From Macrococcoides psychrotolerans (lineage in GTDB: Bacteria; Bacillota; Bacilli; Staphylococcales; Staphylococcaceae), in NCBI RefSeq assembly GCF_038095555.1, contig NZ_CP124591.1, forward strand, positions 930,001-994,000: a stretch of DNA of 64,000 nucleotides, given 5' to 3'. The translations under genes and the position numbers were made by a program. Under the pieces are notes generated by a model that searched no databases, was not told where the DNA came from, and saw only the letters and a list, made by a program, of their open reading frames with translations. Position 1 is the stretch's first letter, and every line of letters begins with the position of its first letter. Below are positions 18,400-25,365 of this stretch, one piece after another.

Positions 18400-20088
18400 T
18401 TATAATAGATGTTCTGGTATCTGCATGACACCGCCTGTATTAGCACTTGTGACAAGTGCTGTATAACGTGCGAGGTATCCAGATCTAACTTTTGCCTTAA
18501 AAGGTTGTAGGTGTGCCTTACGTTGCTTTAGTTCATCATCTGTTACATCGACGTTCAGCGTACGATGCACAAGGTCGATGGTGACCATATCTCCATCTTC
18601 AATGAGTGCGATAGGTCCCAAAGCCGCTGCTTCAGGTGAGATATGTCCGACTGCAATACCACGGGTTGCACCTGAGAACCTTCCATCAGTGATCAAGGCG
18701 ACCTCCTTACCGAGGCCACGTCCGACGATGGATGAAGTAGGGGCAAGCATCTCAGGCATCCCTGGACCACCTTTTGGACCTTCGTATCTTATAACGACGA
18801 CATGGCCCGGACGTACTGTATGGTTATCGATTGCCGCGACCGCTTCGTCATGGCTATCAAAACAAATGGCTGCACCGGTGAACGTCTGTATAGAAGGATC
18901 GACACCGCCTACTTTGATAACCCCTCCAAGTGGAGCGATATTACCATGAAGCATCGAAAGACCGCCGTGTTCACTGTAAGGGCTATCCAGTGTATGGATG
19001 ACTTCCTCATTTTGTATTGTGTGAGCAGCATTATTGTCGCGTAGAGTAGCACCAGTAACTGTCATGCGGTCAGGATGAAGAATTCCTTCACGCTTCATCA
19101 GTTCATTGATGATTGCAGGTACACCCCCTGCGTTATGTACATCATGCATGGAGTAAGAAGAACTTGGTGCAATCTTCGATAAGTAGGGTGTTTTTTCAGC
19201 TATTTCGTTGATACGCTCTAAGTCATAGTCGATACCCGCTTCGTTTGCAAGTGCGAGTGTGTGAAGAACAGTATTTGTGGAACCACCCATCGCCATATCC
19301 AGCGCAAATGCATCGTCGATTGCCTCTTTTGTTACGATATCCTTCGGTTTGATATCACGTTTGACAAGATCCATCAGCTTAAACGCACTCTCTCTGATCA
19401 GTGCTCTACGTTCTTTACTGACGGCAAGTGCAGTACCATTGAAGGGGAGTGCAAGTCCGAGCACTTCCATCAGACAGTTCATGGAGTTTGCAGTAAACAT
19501 ACCAGCACAAGAACCACATGTCGGACATGCATTTTGTTCCATATCAAGAAAGTCCTCTTTTGTGAGTGTACCTTCCTTGAACGCACCGACCGCTTCAAAC
19601 ATGCTAGATAATGTCAGTGCCTTGCCGGTAGCGGATAATCCTGCCTTCATCGGACCTCCTGAGCAGAAGATAGCAGGAACGTTCGTTCTTACAGCAGCGA
19701 GCAGCATGCCAGGTGTTATCTTATCGCAGTTCGGAATATAGAAGACACCATCAAACCAGTGGGCATTGATAACTGTCTCTGCTGCGTCAGCTATGATTTC
19801 ACGGCTCGGCAGAGAATACCTCATGCCGATATGACCCATAGCGATTCCGTCATCAACACCGATCGTATTAAATTCAAACGGTATGCCACCTGCTTCTCTA
19901 ATCGCTTCTTTTGCGATGTCTGCAAGTTCTCTTAGATGAACATGTCCAGGGACGATATCGATATATGAGTTGCAGATTGCAATAAATGGTTTATTCATAT
20001 CTTCTGGTGACTTAATTTGTCCCGTTGCGTGCAGTAGGCTGCGGGCCGGTGCTTGTTCAGGTCCTTTTTTGATCATATTACTTCTCAT
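18400..20088 (-). CDS. ilvD: Dihydroxy-acid dehydratase
   Basis: Iron-sulfur dehydratase that produces the 2-oxo acid precursors of valine and isoleucine. The cluster cysteines are visible in NCDKITPGM and CPTCGSCAGMFTANSMNC, and the C-terminal LITDGRFSGATRG...HISPEAA motif closes the active site. At 562 residues it is full length. It is the first structural gene of the operon. The attenuator terminator ends about 23 bases before the start and GGGAGGATTTAT is the ribosome site. Confidence 0.96.
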   Translation of the reverse strand: MRSNMIKKGPEQAPARSLLHATGQIKSPEDMNKPFIAICNSYIDIVPGHVHLRELADIAKEAIREAGGIPFEFNTIGVDDGIAMGHIGMRYSLPSREIIADAAETVINAHWFDGVFYIPNCDKITPGMLLAAVRTNVPAIFCSGGPMKAGLSATGKALTLSSMFEAVGAFKEGTLTKEDFLDMEQNACPTCGSCAGMFTANSMNCLMEVLGLALPFNGTALAVSKERRALIRESAFKLMDLVKRDIKPKDIVTKEAIDDAFALDMAMGGSTNTVLHTLALANEAGIDYDLERINEIAEKTPYLSKIAPSSSYSMHDVHNAGGVPAIINELMKREGILHPDRMTVTGATLRDNNAAHTIQNEEVIHTLDSPYSEHGGLSMLHGNIAPLGGVIKVGGVDPSIQTFTGAAICFDSHDEAVAAIDNHTVRPGHVVVIRYEGPKGGPGMPEMLAPTSSIVGRGLGKEVALITDGRFSGATRGIAVGHISPEAAALGPIALIEDGDMVTIDLVHRTLNVDVTDDELKQRKAHLQPFKAKVRSGYLARYTALVTSANTGGVMQIPEHLL

Positions 20089-20110
20089 ATAAATCCTCCC
20101 TTAATTTTAC

Positions 20111-20146
20111 AAACAAAAAAAACGATGCCCTGAATAGGACATCGTT
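20111..20146 (-). terminator. Attenuator terminator in the ilv leader
   Basis: On the minus strand AACGATGTCC (20146-20137) pairs with GGGCATCGTT (20130-20121) around a six-base loop, followed by six more T and then GTTT. It lies between the leader peptide and ilvD, so it must be bypassed for operon expression. Its 5' arm plus loop (20140-20131) is perfectly complementary to 20160-20151, giving a competing antiterminator. Confidence 0.85.
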
Positions 20147-20214
20147 CCCAGTCCTATTCATGTGAAATAGGACTTAAACTTATAAGTAGTGTAATCTACC
20201 TACAGTTCCAGTCC
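20131..20214 (-). promoter_or_regulatory. Four-segment transcription attenuator of the ilv operon
   Basis: Segments on the minus strand: A GGACTGGAACT (20214-20204, inside the leader peptide), B (20180-20166), C (20160-20150), D (20140-20131). A pairs with B over 10 of 11 positions. B (AGTCCTATT) pairs with C (AATAGGACT) over 9 of 9, with a 7-base loop. C (TGAATAGGAC) pairs with D (GTCCTATTCA) over 10 of 10. Pairing C-D destroys the terminator. A ribosome stalled on the Ile codons leaves A free, so A-B then C-D form and transcription continues. A ribosome that reaches the stop covers A, so B-C forms and the terminator folds. The pairings are read directly; the mechanism is inferred from classical attenuators. 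Confidence 0.8.
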
Positions 20215-20270
20215 GGACCGATAATAATAATAATGTTGTTAAGTTGTAAATGTCTGTTATTCATCATCAT
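20196..20270 (-). CDS. ilv leader peptide with five consecutive Ile codons
   Basis: 24-codon ORF starting with three in-frame ATG codons (20270, 20267, 20264) behind a strong ribosome site AGGAAGG (20281-20275). The centre reads NN, then ATT ATT ATT ATT ATC (20234-20220), then GPDWNCR and TAG. It lies 26 bases or more downstream of the -10 box and before a terminator with mutually exclusive pairings. This is the arrangement of a ribosome-mediated attenuation peptide. The isoleucine run fits the end product of the operon; the staphylococcal equivalent is reported to be leucine-rich. Confidence 0.85.
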   Translation of the reverse strand: MMMNNRHLQLNNIIIIIGPDWNCR

Positions 20271-20299
20271 CTGTCCTTCCTGTTTTTTTGTATGTTACA

Positions 20300-20328
20300 A
20301 ATTTAAAGTAAAATGACATAGATGTCAA
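20300..20328 (-). promoter_or_regulatory. ilv operon promoter
   Basis: Minus-strand TTGACA (20328-20323), a 17-base spacer and TAAATT (20305-20300; four of six to TATAAT). Transcription would begin near 20293, just ahead of the leader-peptide ribosome site. Confidence 0.65.
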
Positions 20329-20340
20329 CACAATATTTAA

Positions 20341-20355
20341 AATTTTCTAAAAATT
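20341..20355. promoter_or_regulatory. CodY box beside the ilv promoter
   Basis: AATTTTCTAAAAATT matches the CodY consensus AATTTTCWGAAAATT at 14 of 15 positions. It lies 12 bases upstream of the ilv -35 box and 24 bases from the rbfA -35 box. CodY with isoleucine and GTP represses ilv genes in Staphylococcus and related bacteria, so repression here is expected. Confidence 0.7.
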
Positions 20356-20379
20356 AAGCAAAATACAAAAACGCAAAAA

Positions 20380-20409
20380 TTGACAATCAGCAGTTTGAAT
20401 CCTTATAAT
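20380..20409 (+). promoter_or_regulatory. rbfA promoter
   Basis: TTGACA (20380-20385), an 18-base spacer and TATAAT (20404-20409): both boxes are perfect. It gives rbfA-truB-ribF its own start now that the ilv block separates them from infB. Confidence 0.8.
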
Positions 20410-20440
20410 AAAAGTAATCGAAAGTATAGAGGTGAAGTAT

Positions 20441-20785
20441 ATGAGTTTAAGAAGTGAACGAGTTGGTGAACAGCTGAAGAAAGAAATCAGTGAAATTATC
20501 AATCAGAAGCTAAAGAATCCGAATGTCGGCTTTGTAACAGTGACAGAAGTTGAGGTTACGGGTGATTTAAGTCTAGCATCGGTTTATGTAACGGTGCTTG
20601 GAGAAGAGAAGGAGCGTAAGAAATCTTTAGAAGGTCTGGAGAAATCTAAAGGATTCATTAAATCAGAAATCGCACATCGTATGGATTTACGTATTGTACC
20701 TGACTTAAAATTTAAATATGATGAGTCCATTGACTATGGTAATAAAATCGAGCGTATGATTGCGGAATTAAATAGAGATAAATAG
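20441..20785 (+). CDS. rbfA: Ribosome-binding factor A
   Basis: 114-residue KH-fold protein that assists 16S 5'-end maturation and cold-shock 30S assembly. The N-terminal SLRSERVGEQLKKEISEIINQKLKNP and the following FVTVTEVEVTGDLSLASVYVTVLG are characteristic. The ATG at 20441 is preceded by AGAGGTG; an in-frame GTG at 20432 would overlap that site. In Staphylococcus and Bacillus this gene directly follows infB. Confidence 0.94.
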   Translation: MSLRSERVGEQLKKEISEIINQKLKNPNVGFVTVTEVEVTGDLSLASVYVTVLGEEKERKKSLEGLEKSKGFIKSEIAHRMDLRIVPDLKFKYDESIDYGNKIERMIAELNRDK

Positions 20786-20842
20786 ACCAATCACACTTTT
20801 TCATGTAAACTATTTTAGAGTTTACTGAAGGAGTGTTTTTTT

Positions 20843-21739
20843 ATGGATGGCATTATCGGTATTAATAAGGCGCGGGGGATGACGAGTCATGATGTGGTGT
20901 TTAAGCTACGTAAAATTTTAAGGACGAAGAAAGTCGGTCACACGGGGACACTTGATCCTGAAGTGGATGGCGTATTGCCGATTTGTGTCGGTAAGGCGAC
21001 GCGTATCAGTGATTATGTGATGCAGAGTGGTAAACGTTATATTGCAGAGGTGACCCTCGGCGTTCAGACGGCGACTGAAGATGCTCATGGTGAGGTTGTG
21101 AATACGGCATCGATTGAAGAGGGAATGTATACAGAGGCGCAGGTCGATGAGGTGTTACTTCAACTAACGGGTTCAATTAGACAAGTTCCTCCGATGTATT
21201 CCGCGGTTAAGGTAAAAGGACGTAAATTGTATGAATATGCACGTGAAGGAATTGAGGTTGAGCGTCCAGAACGTACAGTGGAGATTTATGAATTAATACG
21301 TACAAGTGCTGTTCGTTTTATTGATGGTAAATGTATATTCAATATTGAAGTCGCATGTGGTAAAGGGACATATATTAGAACGCTTGCCACTCAAGTAGCA
21401 GATAGTCTAGGTACTATTGGTCATATGTCAGATTTGACACGAACGGAGAGTGGTGGATTTAAGCTTGAAGACTGTATTACAATAGATGAATTACGTGAAG
21501 TACCCTATGATGCGATAGCTGAGCTTCTCAAACCGATAGAGGCGGGTCTTGCCCATATGCGGCATGTCGCTGTCGATGAGCCGACATCCGTCAAGATTAT
21601 GTATGGCCAAAAGTTACGTCAGATGAGCCCGCCGATTGAAGATGAGACGGTGATGACGTACAATGATAAGGTAATAGCAATTTTCATACCGGATGAGAAG
21701 CATCCAGGTTTGATCAAAGCTAAAAAAGTATTTAATTAG
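20843..21739 (+). CDS. truB: tRNA pseudouridine-55 synthase
   Basis: Makes pseudouridine 55 in the T-loop of tRNAs. The N-terminal GIIGINKARGMTSHDVV and GHTGTLDPEVDGVLPICVGKATR contain the catalytic Asp of the TLDP motif (about residue 38). YSAVKVKGRKLYEYAR and the GTYIRTLA motif follow, with a short C-terminal PUA-like region. 298 residues. It lies downstream of rbfA behind a small hairpin (GTAAACT ... AGTTTAC, 20806-20826) and an AAGGAGTG ribosome site. Confidence 0.95.
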   Translation: MDGIIGINKARGMTSHDVVFKLRKILRTKKVGHTGTLDPEVDGVLPICVGKATRISDYVMQSGKRYIAEVTLGVQTATEDAHGEVVNTASIEEGMYTEAQVDEVLLQLTGSIRQVPPMYSAVKVKGRKLYEYAREGIEVERPERTVEIYELIRTSAVRFIDGKCIFNIEVACGKGTYIRTLATQVADSLGTIGHMSDLTRTESGGFKLEDCITIDELREVPYDAIAELLKPIEAGLAHMRHVAVDEPTSVKIMYGQKLRQMSPPIEDETVMTYNDKVIAIFIPDEKHPGLIKAKKVFN

Positions 21740-21748
21740 GGGATAGCT

Positions 21749-22702
21749 ATGAAAACAATTGAAATGATACATCCAATAGAGCAATGTTATGATCACGAAC
21801 CATGTGCCCTTGCAATTGGTTTCTTTGATGGGATTCATACTGGACATCAGAAGGTCATTGAAACCATGATATGTATTGCTGAGAATAAAGGACTGAAAAA
21901 AGCGGTGATGACGTTTGACCCTCACCCTTCTGTCGTCTTAAATCCTGAAAAACAACGCACAGATTATTTGACGCCGATGCAGGAGAAGAAGCATATATTA
22001 GAAGCGATGGGTATTGATTATTTATTTATCGTGCCGTTTACTTCTTCGCTCGCTCAAATGGAGGAGCATGACTTTATCTCGAATTATTTCACTAAAAATC
22101 ATGTAAAAGAAGTTGTAGCTGGTTTTGATTTTACTTATGGTAAATATGGAAAAGGAAATATGCTTAAACTTGAAGCGGATAAAGATGGTTTCAATGTAAC
22201 GACTGTAGAAAGACATGCGCTAGCTGACGAGAAAGTTTCTACTACTTTAATTCGTAAAGATCTGATTCATGGCGATATTGAATCAGTGAATGCACAACTT
22301 GGAAGACCTTATAAAATTACTGGTCTTGTTGTTCAAGGTGAAAAGCGTGGACGTACAATTGGATTTCCGACGGCAAATGTTGAGCCGAATGAAAACTTTG
22401 TATTGCCACGTTTAGGTGTGTATGCCGTTACGCTGAAGCTCGATCAGACTGGTAAAATATATAAAGGCGTCTGTAATGTGGGGGTAAAACCAACCTTCCA
22501 TGACCCTGAAAAACAGCAAGTTTCGATAGAAGTGAATATCTTTGATTTCAAAGACTCAATATATGGAGAACGTGTTGAAATTGAATGGTATGAATTTTTA
22601 CGTGCTGAAAAGAAGTTTGATGGTATTGATAGTCTGATTACACAAATAAATGCAGATAAAGCACAGGCAATTGAAATATTGAATGACATTCATCTTGATT
22701 AA
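21749..22702 (+). CDS. ribF: Bifunctional riboflavin kinase / FMN adenylyltransferase
   Basis: Makes FMN and then FAD. The N-terminal nucleotidyltransferase domain (1 to about 185) has GFFDGIHTGHQKVI (HxGH-type motif) and the late STTLIR motif. The C-terminal flavokinase domain (about 185-305) has GEKRGRTIGFPTANV and GVYAV...GVCNVGVKPTF. 317 residues, 9 bases after truB, the usual order. Confidence 0.95.
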   Translation: MKTIEMIHPIEQCYDHEPCALAIGFFDGIHTGHQKVIETMICIAENKGLKKAVMTFDPHPSVVLNPEKQRTDYLTPMQEKKHILEAMGIDYLFIVPFTSSLAQMEEHDFISNYFTKNHVKEVVAGFDFTYGKYGKGNMLKLEADKDGFNVTTVERHALADEKVSTTLIRKDLIHGDIESVNAQLGRPYKITGLVVQGEKRGRTIGFPTANVEPNENFVLPRLGVYAVTLKLDQTGKIYKGVCNVGVKPTFHDPEKQQVSIEVNIFDFKDSIYGERVEIEWYEFLRAEKKFDGIDSLITQINADKAQAIEILNDIHLD

Positions 22703-22722
22703 TTATTGATTCATGATATAAT
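22695..22722 (+). promoter_or_regulatory. rpsO promoter
   Basis: TTGATT (22695-22700), a 16-base spacer and TATAAT (22717-22722), overlapping the end of ribF. It drives a leader of about 80 bases ahead of rpsO. Confidence 0.7.
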
Positions 22723-22727
22723 AACGA

Positions 22728-22806
22728 GGAACCTTTCCTTGGCTTATAGATCACTCCGACTTTATGCTCAGGTTACGGTGTCAATTAAATTTATAGGAGG
22801 CTATTA
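22728..22806 (+). promoter_or_regulatory. Candidate S15 autoregulatory leader
   Basis: The rpsO leader has several complementary pieces: GGAA/TTCC near 22728-22738, AACCT/AGGTT joining the two ends, and a CAC(T)CCG...CGGTG stem around 22753-22780. The TTTCCT stretch can also pair, with G-U pairs, to the AGGAGG ribosome site. S15-binding leaders before rpsO are known in several Firmicutes. The fold here is my reading and not a family match I could test. Confidence 0.45.
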
Positions 22807-22809
22807 ACA

Positions 22810-23079
22810 ATGGCAATTTCACAAGAACGCAAAAATGAAATCATTGCACAATACCGTGTACATGAAACTGACACAGGATCCCCAGAAGTACAAATCGCAG
22901 TTTTAACAGCAGAAATCAATGCGTTAAACGAGCATTTACGTACACACAAAAAAGACCACCATTCACGTCGTGGTTTATTAAAAATGGTAGGTCGTCGTAA
23001 AAACTTATTAACTTACTTACGTGAGAACGATGTTCAACGTTACCGTGAATTAATTAAATCATTAGGATTACGTCGTTAA
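22810..23079 (+). CDS. rpsO: 30S ribosomal protein S15
   Basis: 89-residue primary 16S-binding protein. The motifs DTGSPEVQIAVLTAEINALNEHLRTHKKDHHSRRGLLKMVGRRKNLL and the final YRELIKSLGLRR are diagnostic. Codon use is strongly biased, as expected for a ribosomal protein. AGGAGG at 22796-22801 is the ribosome site. It has its own promoter and a strong terminator. Confidence 0.97.
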   Translation: MAISQERKNEIIAQYRVHETDTGSPEVQIAVLTAEINALNEHLRTHKKDHHSRRGLLKMVGRRKNLLTYLRENDVQRYRELIKSLGLRR

Positions 23080-23091
23080 TTCTAATTTTAT

Positions 23092-23123
23092 CGAAAGAAA
23101 CCTATGTTTCTTTCGTTTTTTTT
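23092..23123 (+). terminator. Intrinsic terminator after rpsO
   Basis: CGAAAGAAAC / GTTTCTTTCG with a four-base loop, followed by eight T. Confidence 0.9.
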
Positions 23124-23193
23124 ATGCGATTTATGACATAATATGAATTGTCATGTTATGATTAAGGATATATGTGAGAGAGGAGATACATAC

Positions 23194-25305
23194 ATGTCTC
23201 AAGAAAAGAAAGTTTTTAAAACAGAATGGGCAGGTCGTCCATTAATTATTGAAACTGGCCAGTTAGCAAAGCAAGCAAATGGTGCAGTACTCGTACGCTA
23301 CGGGGATACGGTAGTATTATCAACGGCGACAGCAAGTAAAGAACCTAGAGATGTGGACTTCTTCCCATTAATGGTCAATTATGAAGAGAAATTATATGCG
23401 GCAGGTAAGATACCTGGAGGATTCAACAAACGTGAAGGCCGTCCAGGTGAGGATGCTACTTTGACCTCACGATTGATTGACCGCCCGATTCGTCCGTTAT
23501 TCCCGAAAGGTTACCGTCATGATATTCAGGTCATTTCTATGGTTATGAGTGTAGATCCAGATAATTCACCTGAAATGGCAGCGATGATCGGTTCATCTAT
23601 GGCACTTTCGGTTTCAGATATTCCATTTGAAGGACCAATCGCAGGTGTGAACGTAGGTTTAGTTGATGGAGAACTCATCATAAATCCTAATGTTCAGCAG
23701 CGTGAAGTTTCTGTTCTGGACTTACAAGTTGCAGGTCATTTTGATGCGGTCAACATGGTTGAAGCGGGTGCGAAAGAAGTAGCGGAAGATAAGATGCTTG
23801 AAGCAATCATGTTCGGTCATGCTGAAATTAAGAAACTTGTTGAATTCCAGCAATCGATCATTGATGAGATACAACCTGTAAAGTCTAGGTTTGTACCTGT
23901 TGAAACGGATACAGCCTTAGAATCGAAGGTAGAGCAATTATCAGAAAGCTTTGGACTATCTCAGGCGATTCAAACTCAGGAGAAGCTTGCACGTGAAGAA
24001 AATATTACAGCAATCAAATTAAAGGTCATCGAAGCTTTTGAAGGTGAAGGTGAAGCTGTTATCACTGCAGTGAACAAGAAGTTCGATGCACTGATCAAAG
24101 AAGAAGTGCGTCGTCTTATCACAGAAGAAAAAGTGCGTCCGGATGGACGTCGCCCAGACGAAATTCGCCCGCTTGATTCAGAAGTCGGCATTTTACCTCG
24201 TGTACATGGATCTGGTCTATTTACACGTGGACAGACTCAAGCCCTATCTGTAGCAACATTAGGTGCATTAGGTGAACATCAGATTATCGATGGTCTTGGT
24301 GTAGAAGAAGAGAAACGTTACATGCATCACTATAACTTCCCGAATTTCTCTGTAGGTGAGACAGGACCAATTCGTGCACCAGGTCGTCGTGAAATTGGTC
24401 ATGGTGCACTAGGTGAACGTGCGCTATTGCAAGTCATTCCAGATGAAAAAGAATTCCCATATACAATTCGTGTTGTATCTGAAGTTTTAGAATCAAATGG
24501 TTCGAGTTCACAAGCATCAATCTGTGGTTCTACGCTCGCCTTGATGGATGCTGGTGTACCAATTAAAGCACCAGTTGCGGGTATTGCAATGGGTCTTGTA
24601 ACAAAAGATGATAATTATACGATTCTATCTGATATTCAAGGTATGGAAGACGCACTTGGTGATATGGACTTTAAAGTTGCAGGGACAAAAGAAGGTATCA
24701 CAGCAATACAGATGGACATTAAGATTAACGGGTTAACAGAAGATATCTTACGTGAAGCATTAGAGCAGGCGCGAGTAGGTCGTCTGCATATTATGGAACA
24801 TATGTTATCTACAATTTCTGAACCAAGAGCAGAACTTAGCCAATACGCACCTAAAATTGAAATTATTCATATTAATCCTGATAAGATTCGTGATGTTATC
24901 GGACCAGGTGGTAAGAAAATTAACGAAATTATCGATGCAACAGGAGTTAAACTTGATATTGAACAAGATGGTACAGTCTTCATCGGTTCAAGTGATGCAT
25001 CAATGATAGAAGAGGCGAAGAAGTTGATCGAAAATATTGTACGTGAAGCTGAGGTTGGCCAAATTTATATGGCAACAGTAAAACGTATCGAGAAGTTCGG
25101 TGCATTTGTTGAAATCTTCCCAGGTAAAGATGCGCTCGTACATATCTCGCAAATTGCTTTAGAACGTATAAACAAAGTAGAAGATGTTGTGAAGCTTGGT
25201 GATCAGTTCTTGGTGAAAGTCACTGAGATTGATAAACAAGGTCGCGTAAATGCATCACGTAAAGTGCTGTTAGAAGAAGAGAAGAAAGCATCAGAAGAAA
25301 AGTAG
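23194..25305 (+). CDS. pnp: Polyribonucleotide nucleotidyltransferase (PNPase)
   Basis: Phosphorolytic 3'-5' exoribonuclease of RNA turnover. Two RNase PH-like domains (about 10-230 and 310-540) are joined by a helical linker. The KH domain (INPDKIRDVIGPGGKKINEIIDATG) and S1 domain (EVGQIYMATVKRIEKFGAFVEIFPGKDALVHISQIA) follow. The ATG at 23194 has AGGAG eight bases upstream and gives 703 residues. An upstream in-frame ATG at 23143 would add 17 atypical residues. Confidence 0.96.
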   Translation: MSQEKKVFKTEWAGRPLIIETGQLAKQANGAVLVRYGDTVVLSTATASKEPRDVDFFPLMVNYEEKLYAAGKIPGGFNKREGRPGEDATLTSRLIDRPIRPLFPKGYRHDIQVISMVMSVDPDNSPEMAAMIGSSMALSVSDIPFEGPIAGVNVGLVDGELIINPNVQQREVSVLDLQVAGHFDAVNMVEAGAKEVAEDKMLEAIMFGHAEIKKLVEFQQSIIDEIQPVKSRFVPVETDTALESKVEQLSESFGLSQAIQTQEKLAREENITAIKLKVIEAFEGEGEAVITAVNKKFDALIKEEVRRLITEEKVRPDGRRPDEIRPLDSEVGILPRVHGSGLFTRGQTQALSVATLGALGEHQIIDGLGVEEEKRYMHHYNFPNFSVGETGPIRAPGRREIGHGALGERALLQVIPDEKEFPYTIRVVSEVLESNGSSSQASICGSTLALMDAGVPIKAPVAGIAMGLVTKDDNYTILSDIQGMEDALGDMDFKVAGTKEGITAIQMDIKINGLTEDILREALEQARVGRLHIMEHMLSTISEPRAELSQYAPKIEIIHINPDKIRDVIGPGGKKINEIIDATGVKLDIEQDGTVFIGSSDASMIEEAKKLIENIVREAEVGQIYMATVKRIEKFGAFVEIFPGKDALVHISQIALERINKVEDVVKLGDQFLVKVTEIDKQGRVNASRKVLLEEEKKASEEK

Positions 25306-25310
25306 ATTAT

Positions 25311-25340
25311 TAAGGTGAGGCGATATGTCTCACCTTTTTA
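25311..25340 (+). terminator. Intrinsic terminator after pnp
   Basis: AAGGTGAG / CTCACCTT stem followed by TTTTATTTG. Confidence 0.8.
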
Positions 25341-25365
25341 TTTGATTTGTCAGTGAGGAGATTAT

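Noticed and set aside
18578..19741. Plus-strand ORFs of 80-154 codons opposite ilvD
   Set aside because: They overlap a clearly coding minus-strand gene with complete dehydratase motifs, and their translations resemble nothing recognisable. They are shadow frames.
20100..20300. T-box riboswitch before ilvD
   Set aside because: There is no T-box core (AGGGTGGNACCGCG-like) and no specifier stem; the leader instead encodes a peptide with a ribosome site and mutually exclusive hairpins.
20806..20826. Terminator between rbfA and truB
   Set aside because: The GTAAACT/AGTTTAC hairpin has only seven A/T-rich pairs and is followed by the truB ribosome site, without a T tract directly after the stem.
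23133..23176. Promoter for pnp (TTGTCA-17-TATGTG)
   Set aside because: The -10 match is poor and an alternative TATGAT nearby has no -35. A promoter is likely after the rpsO terminator, but I could not fix its position.
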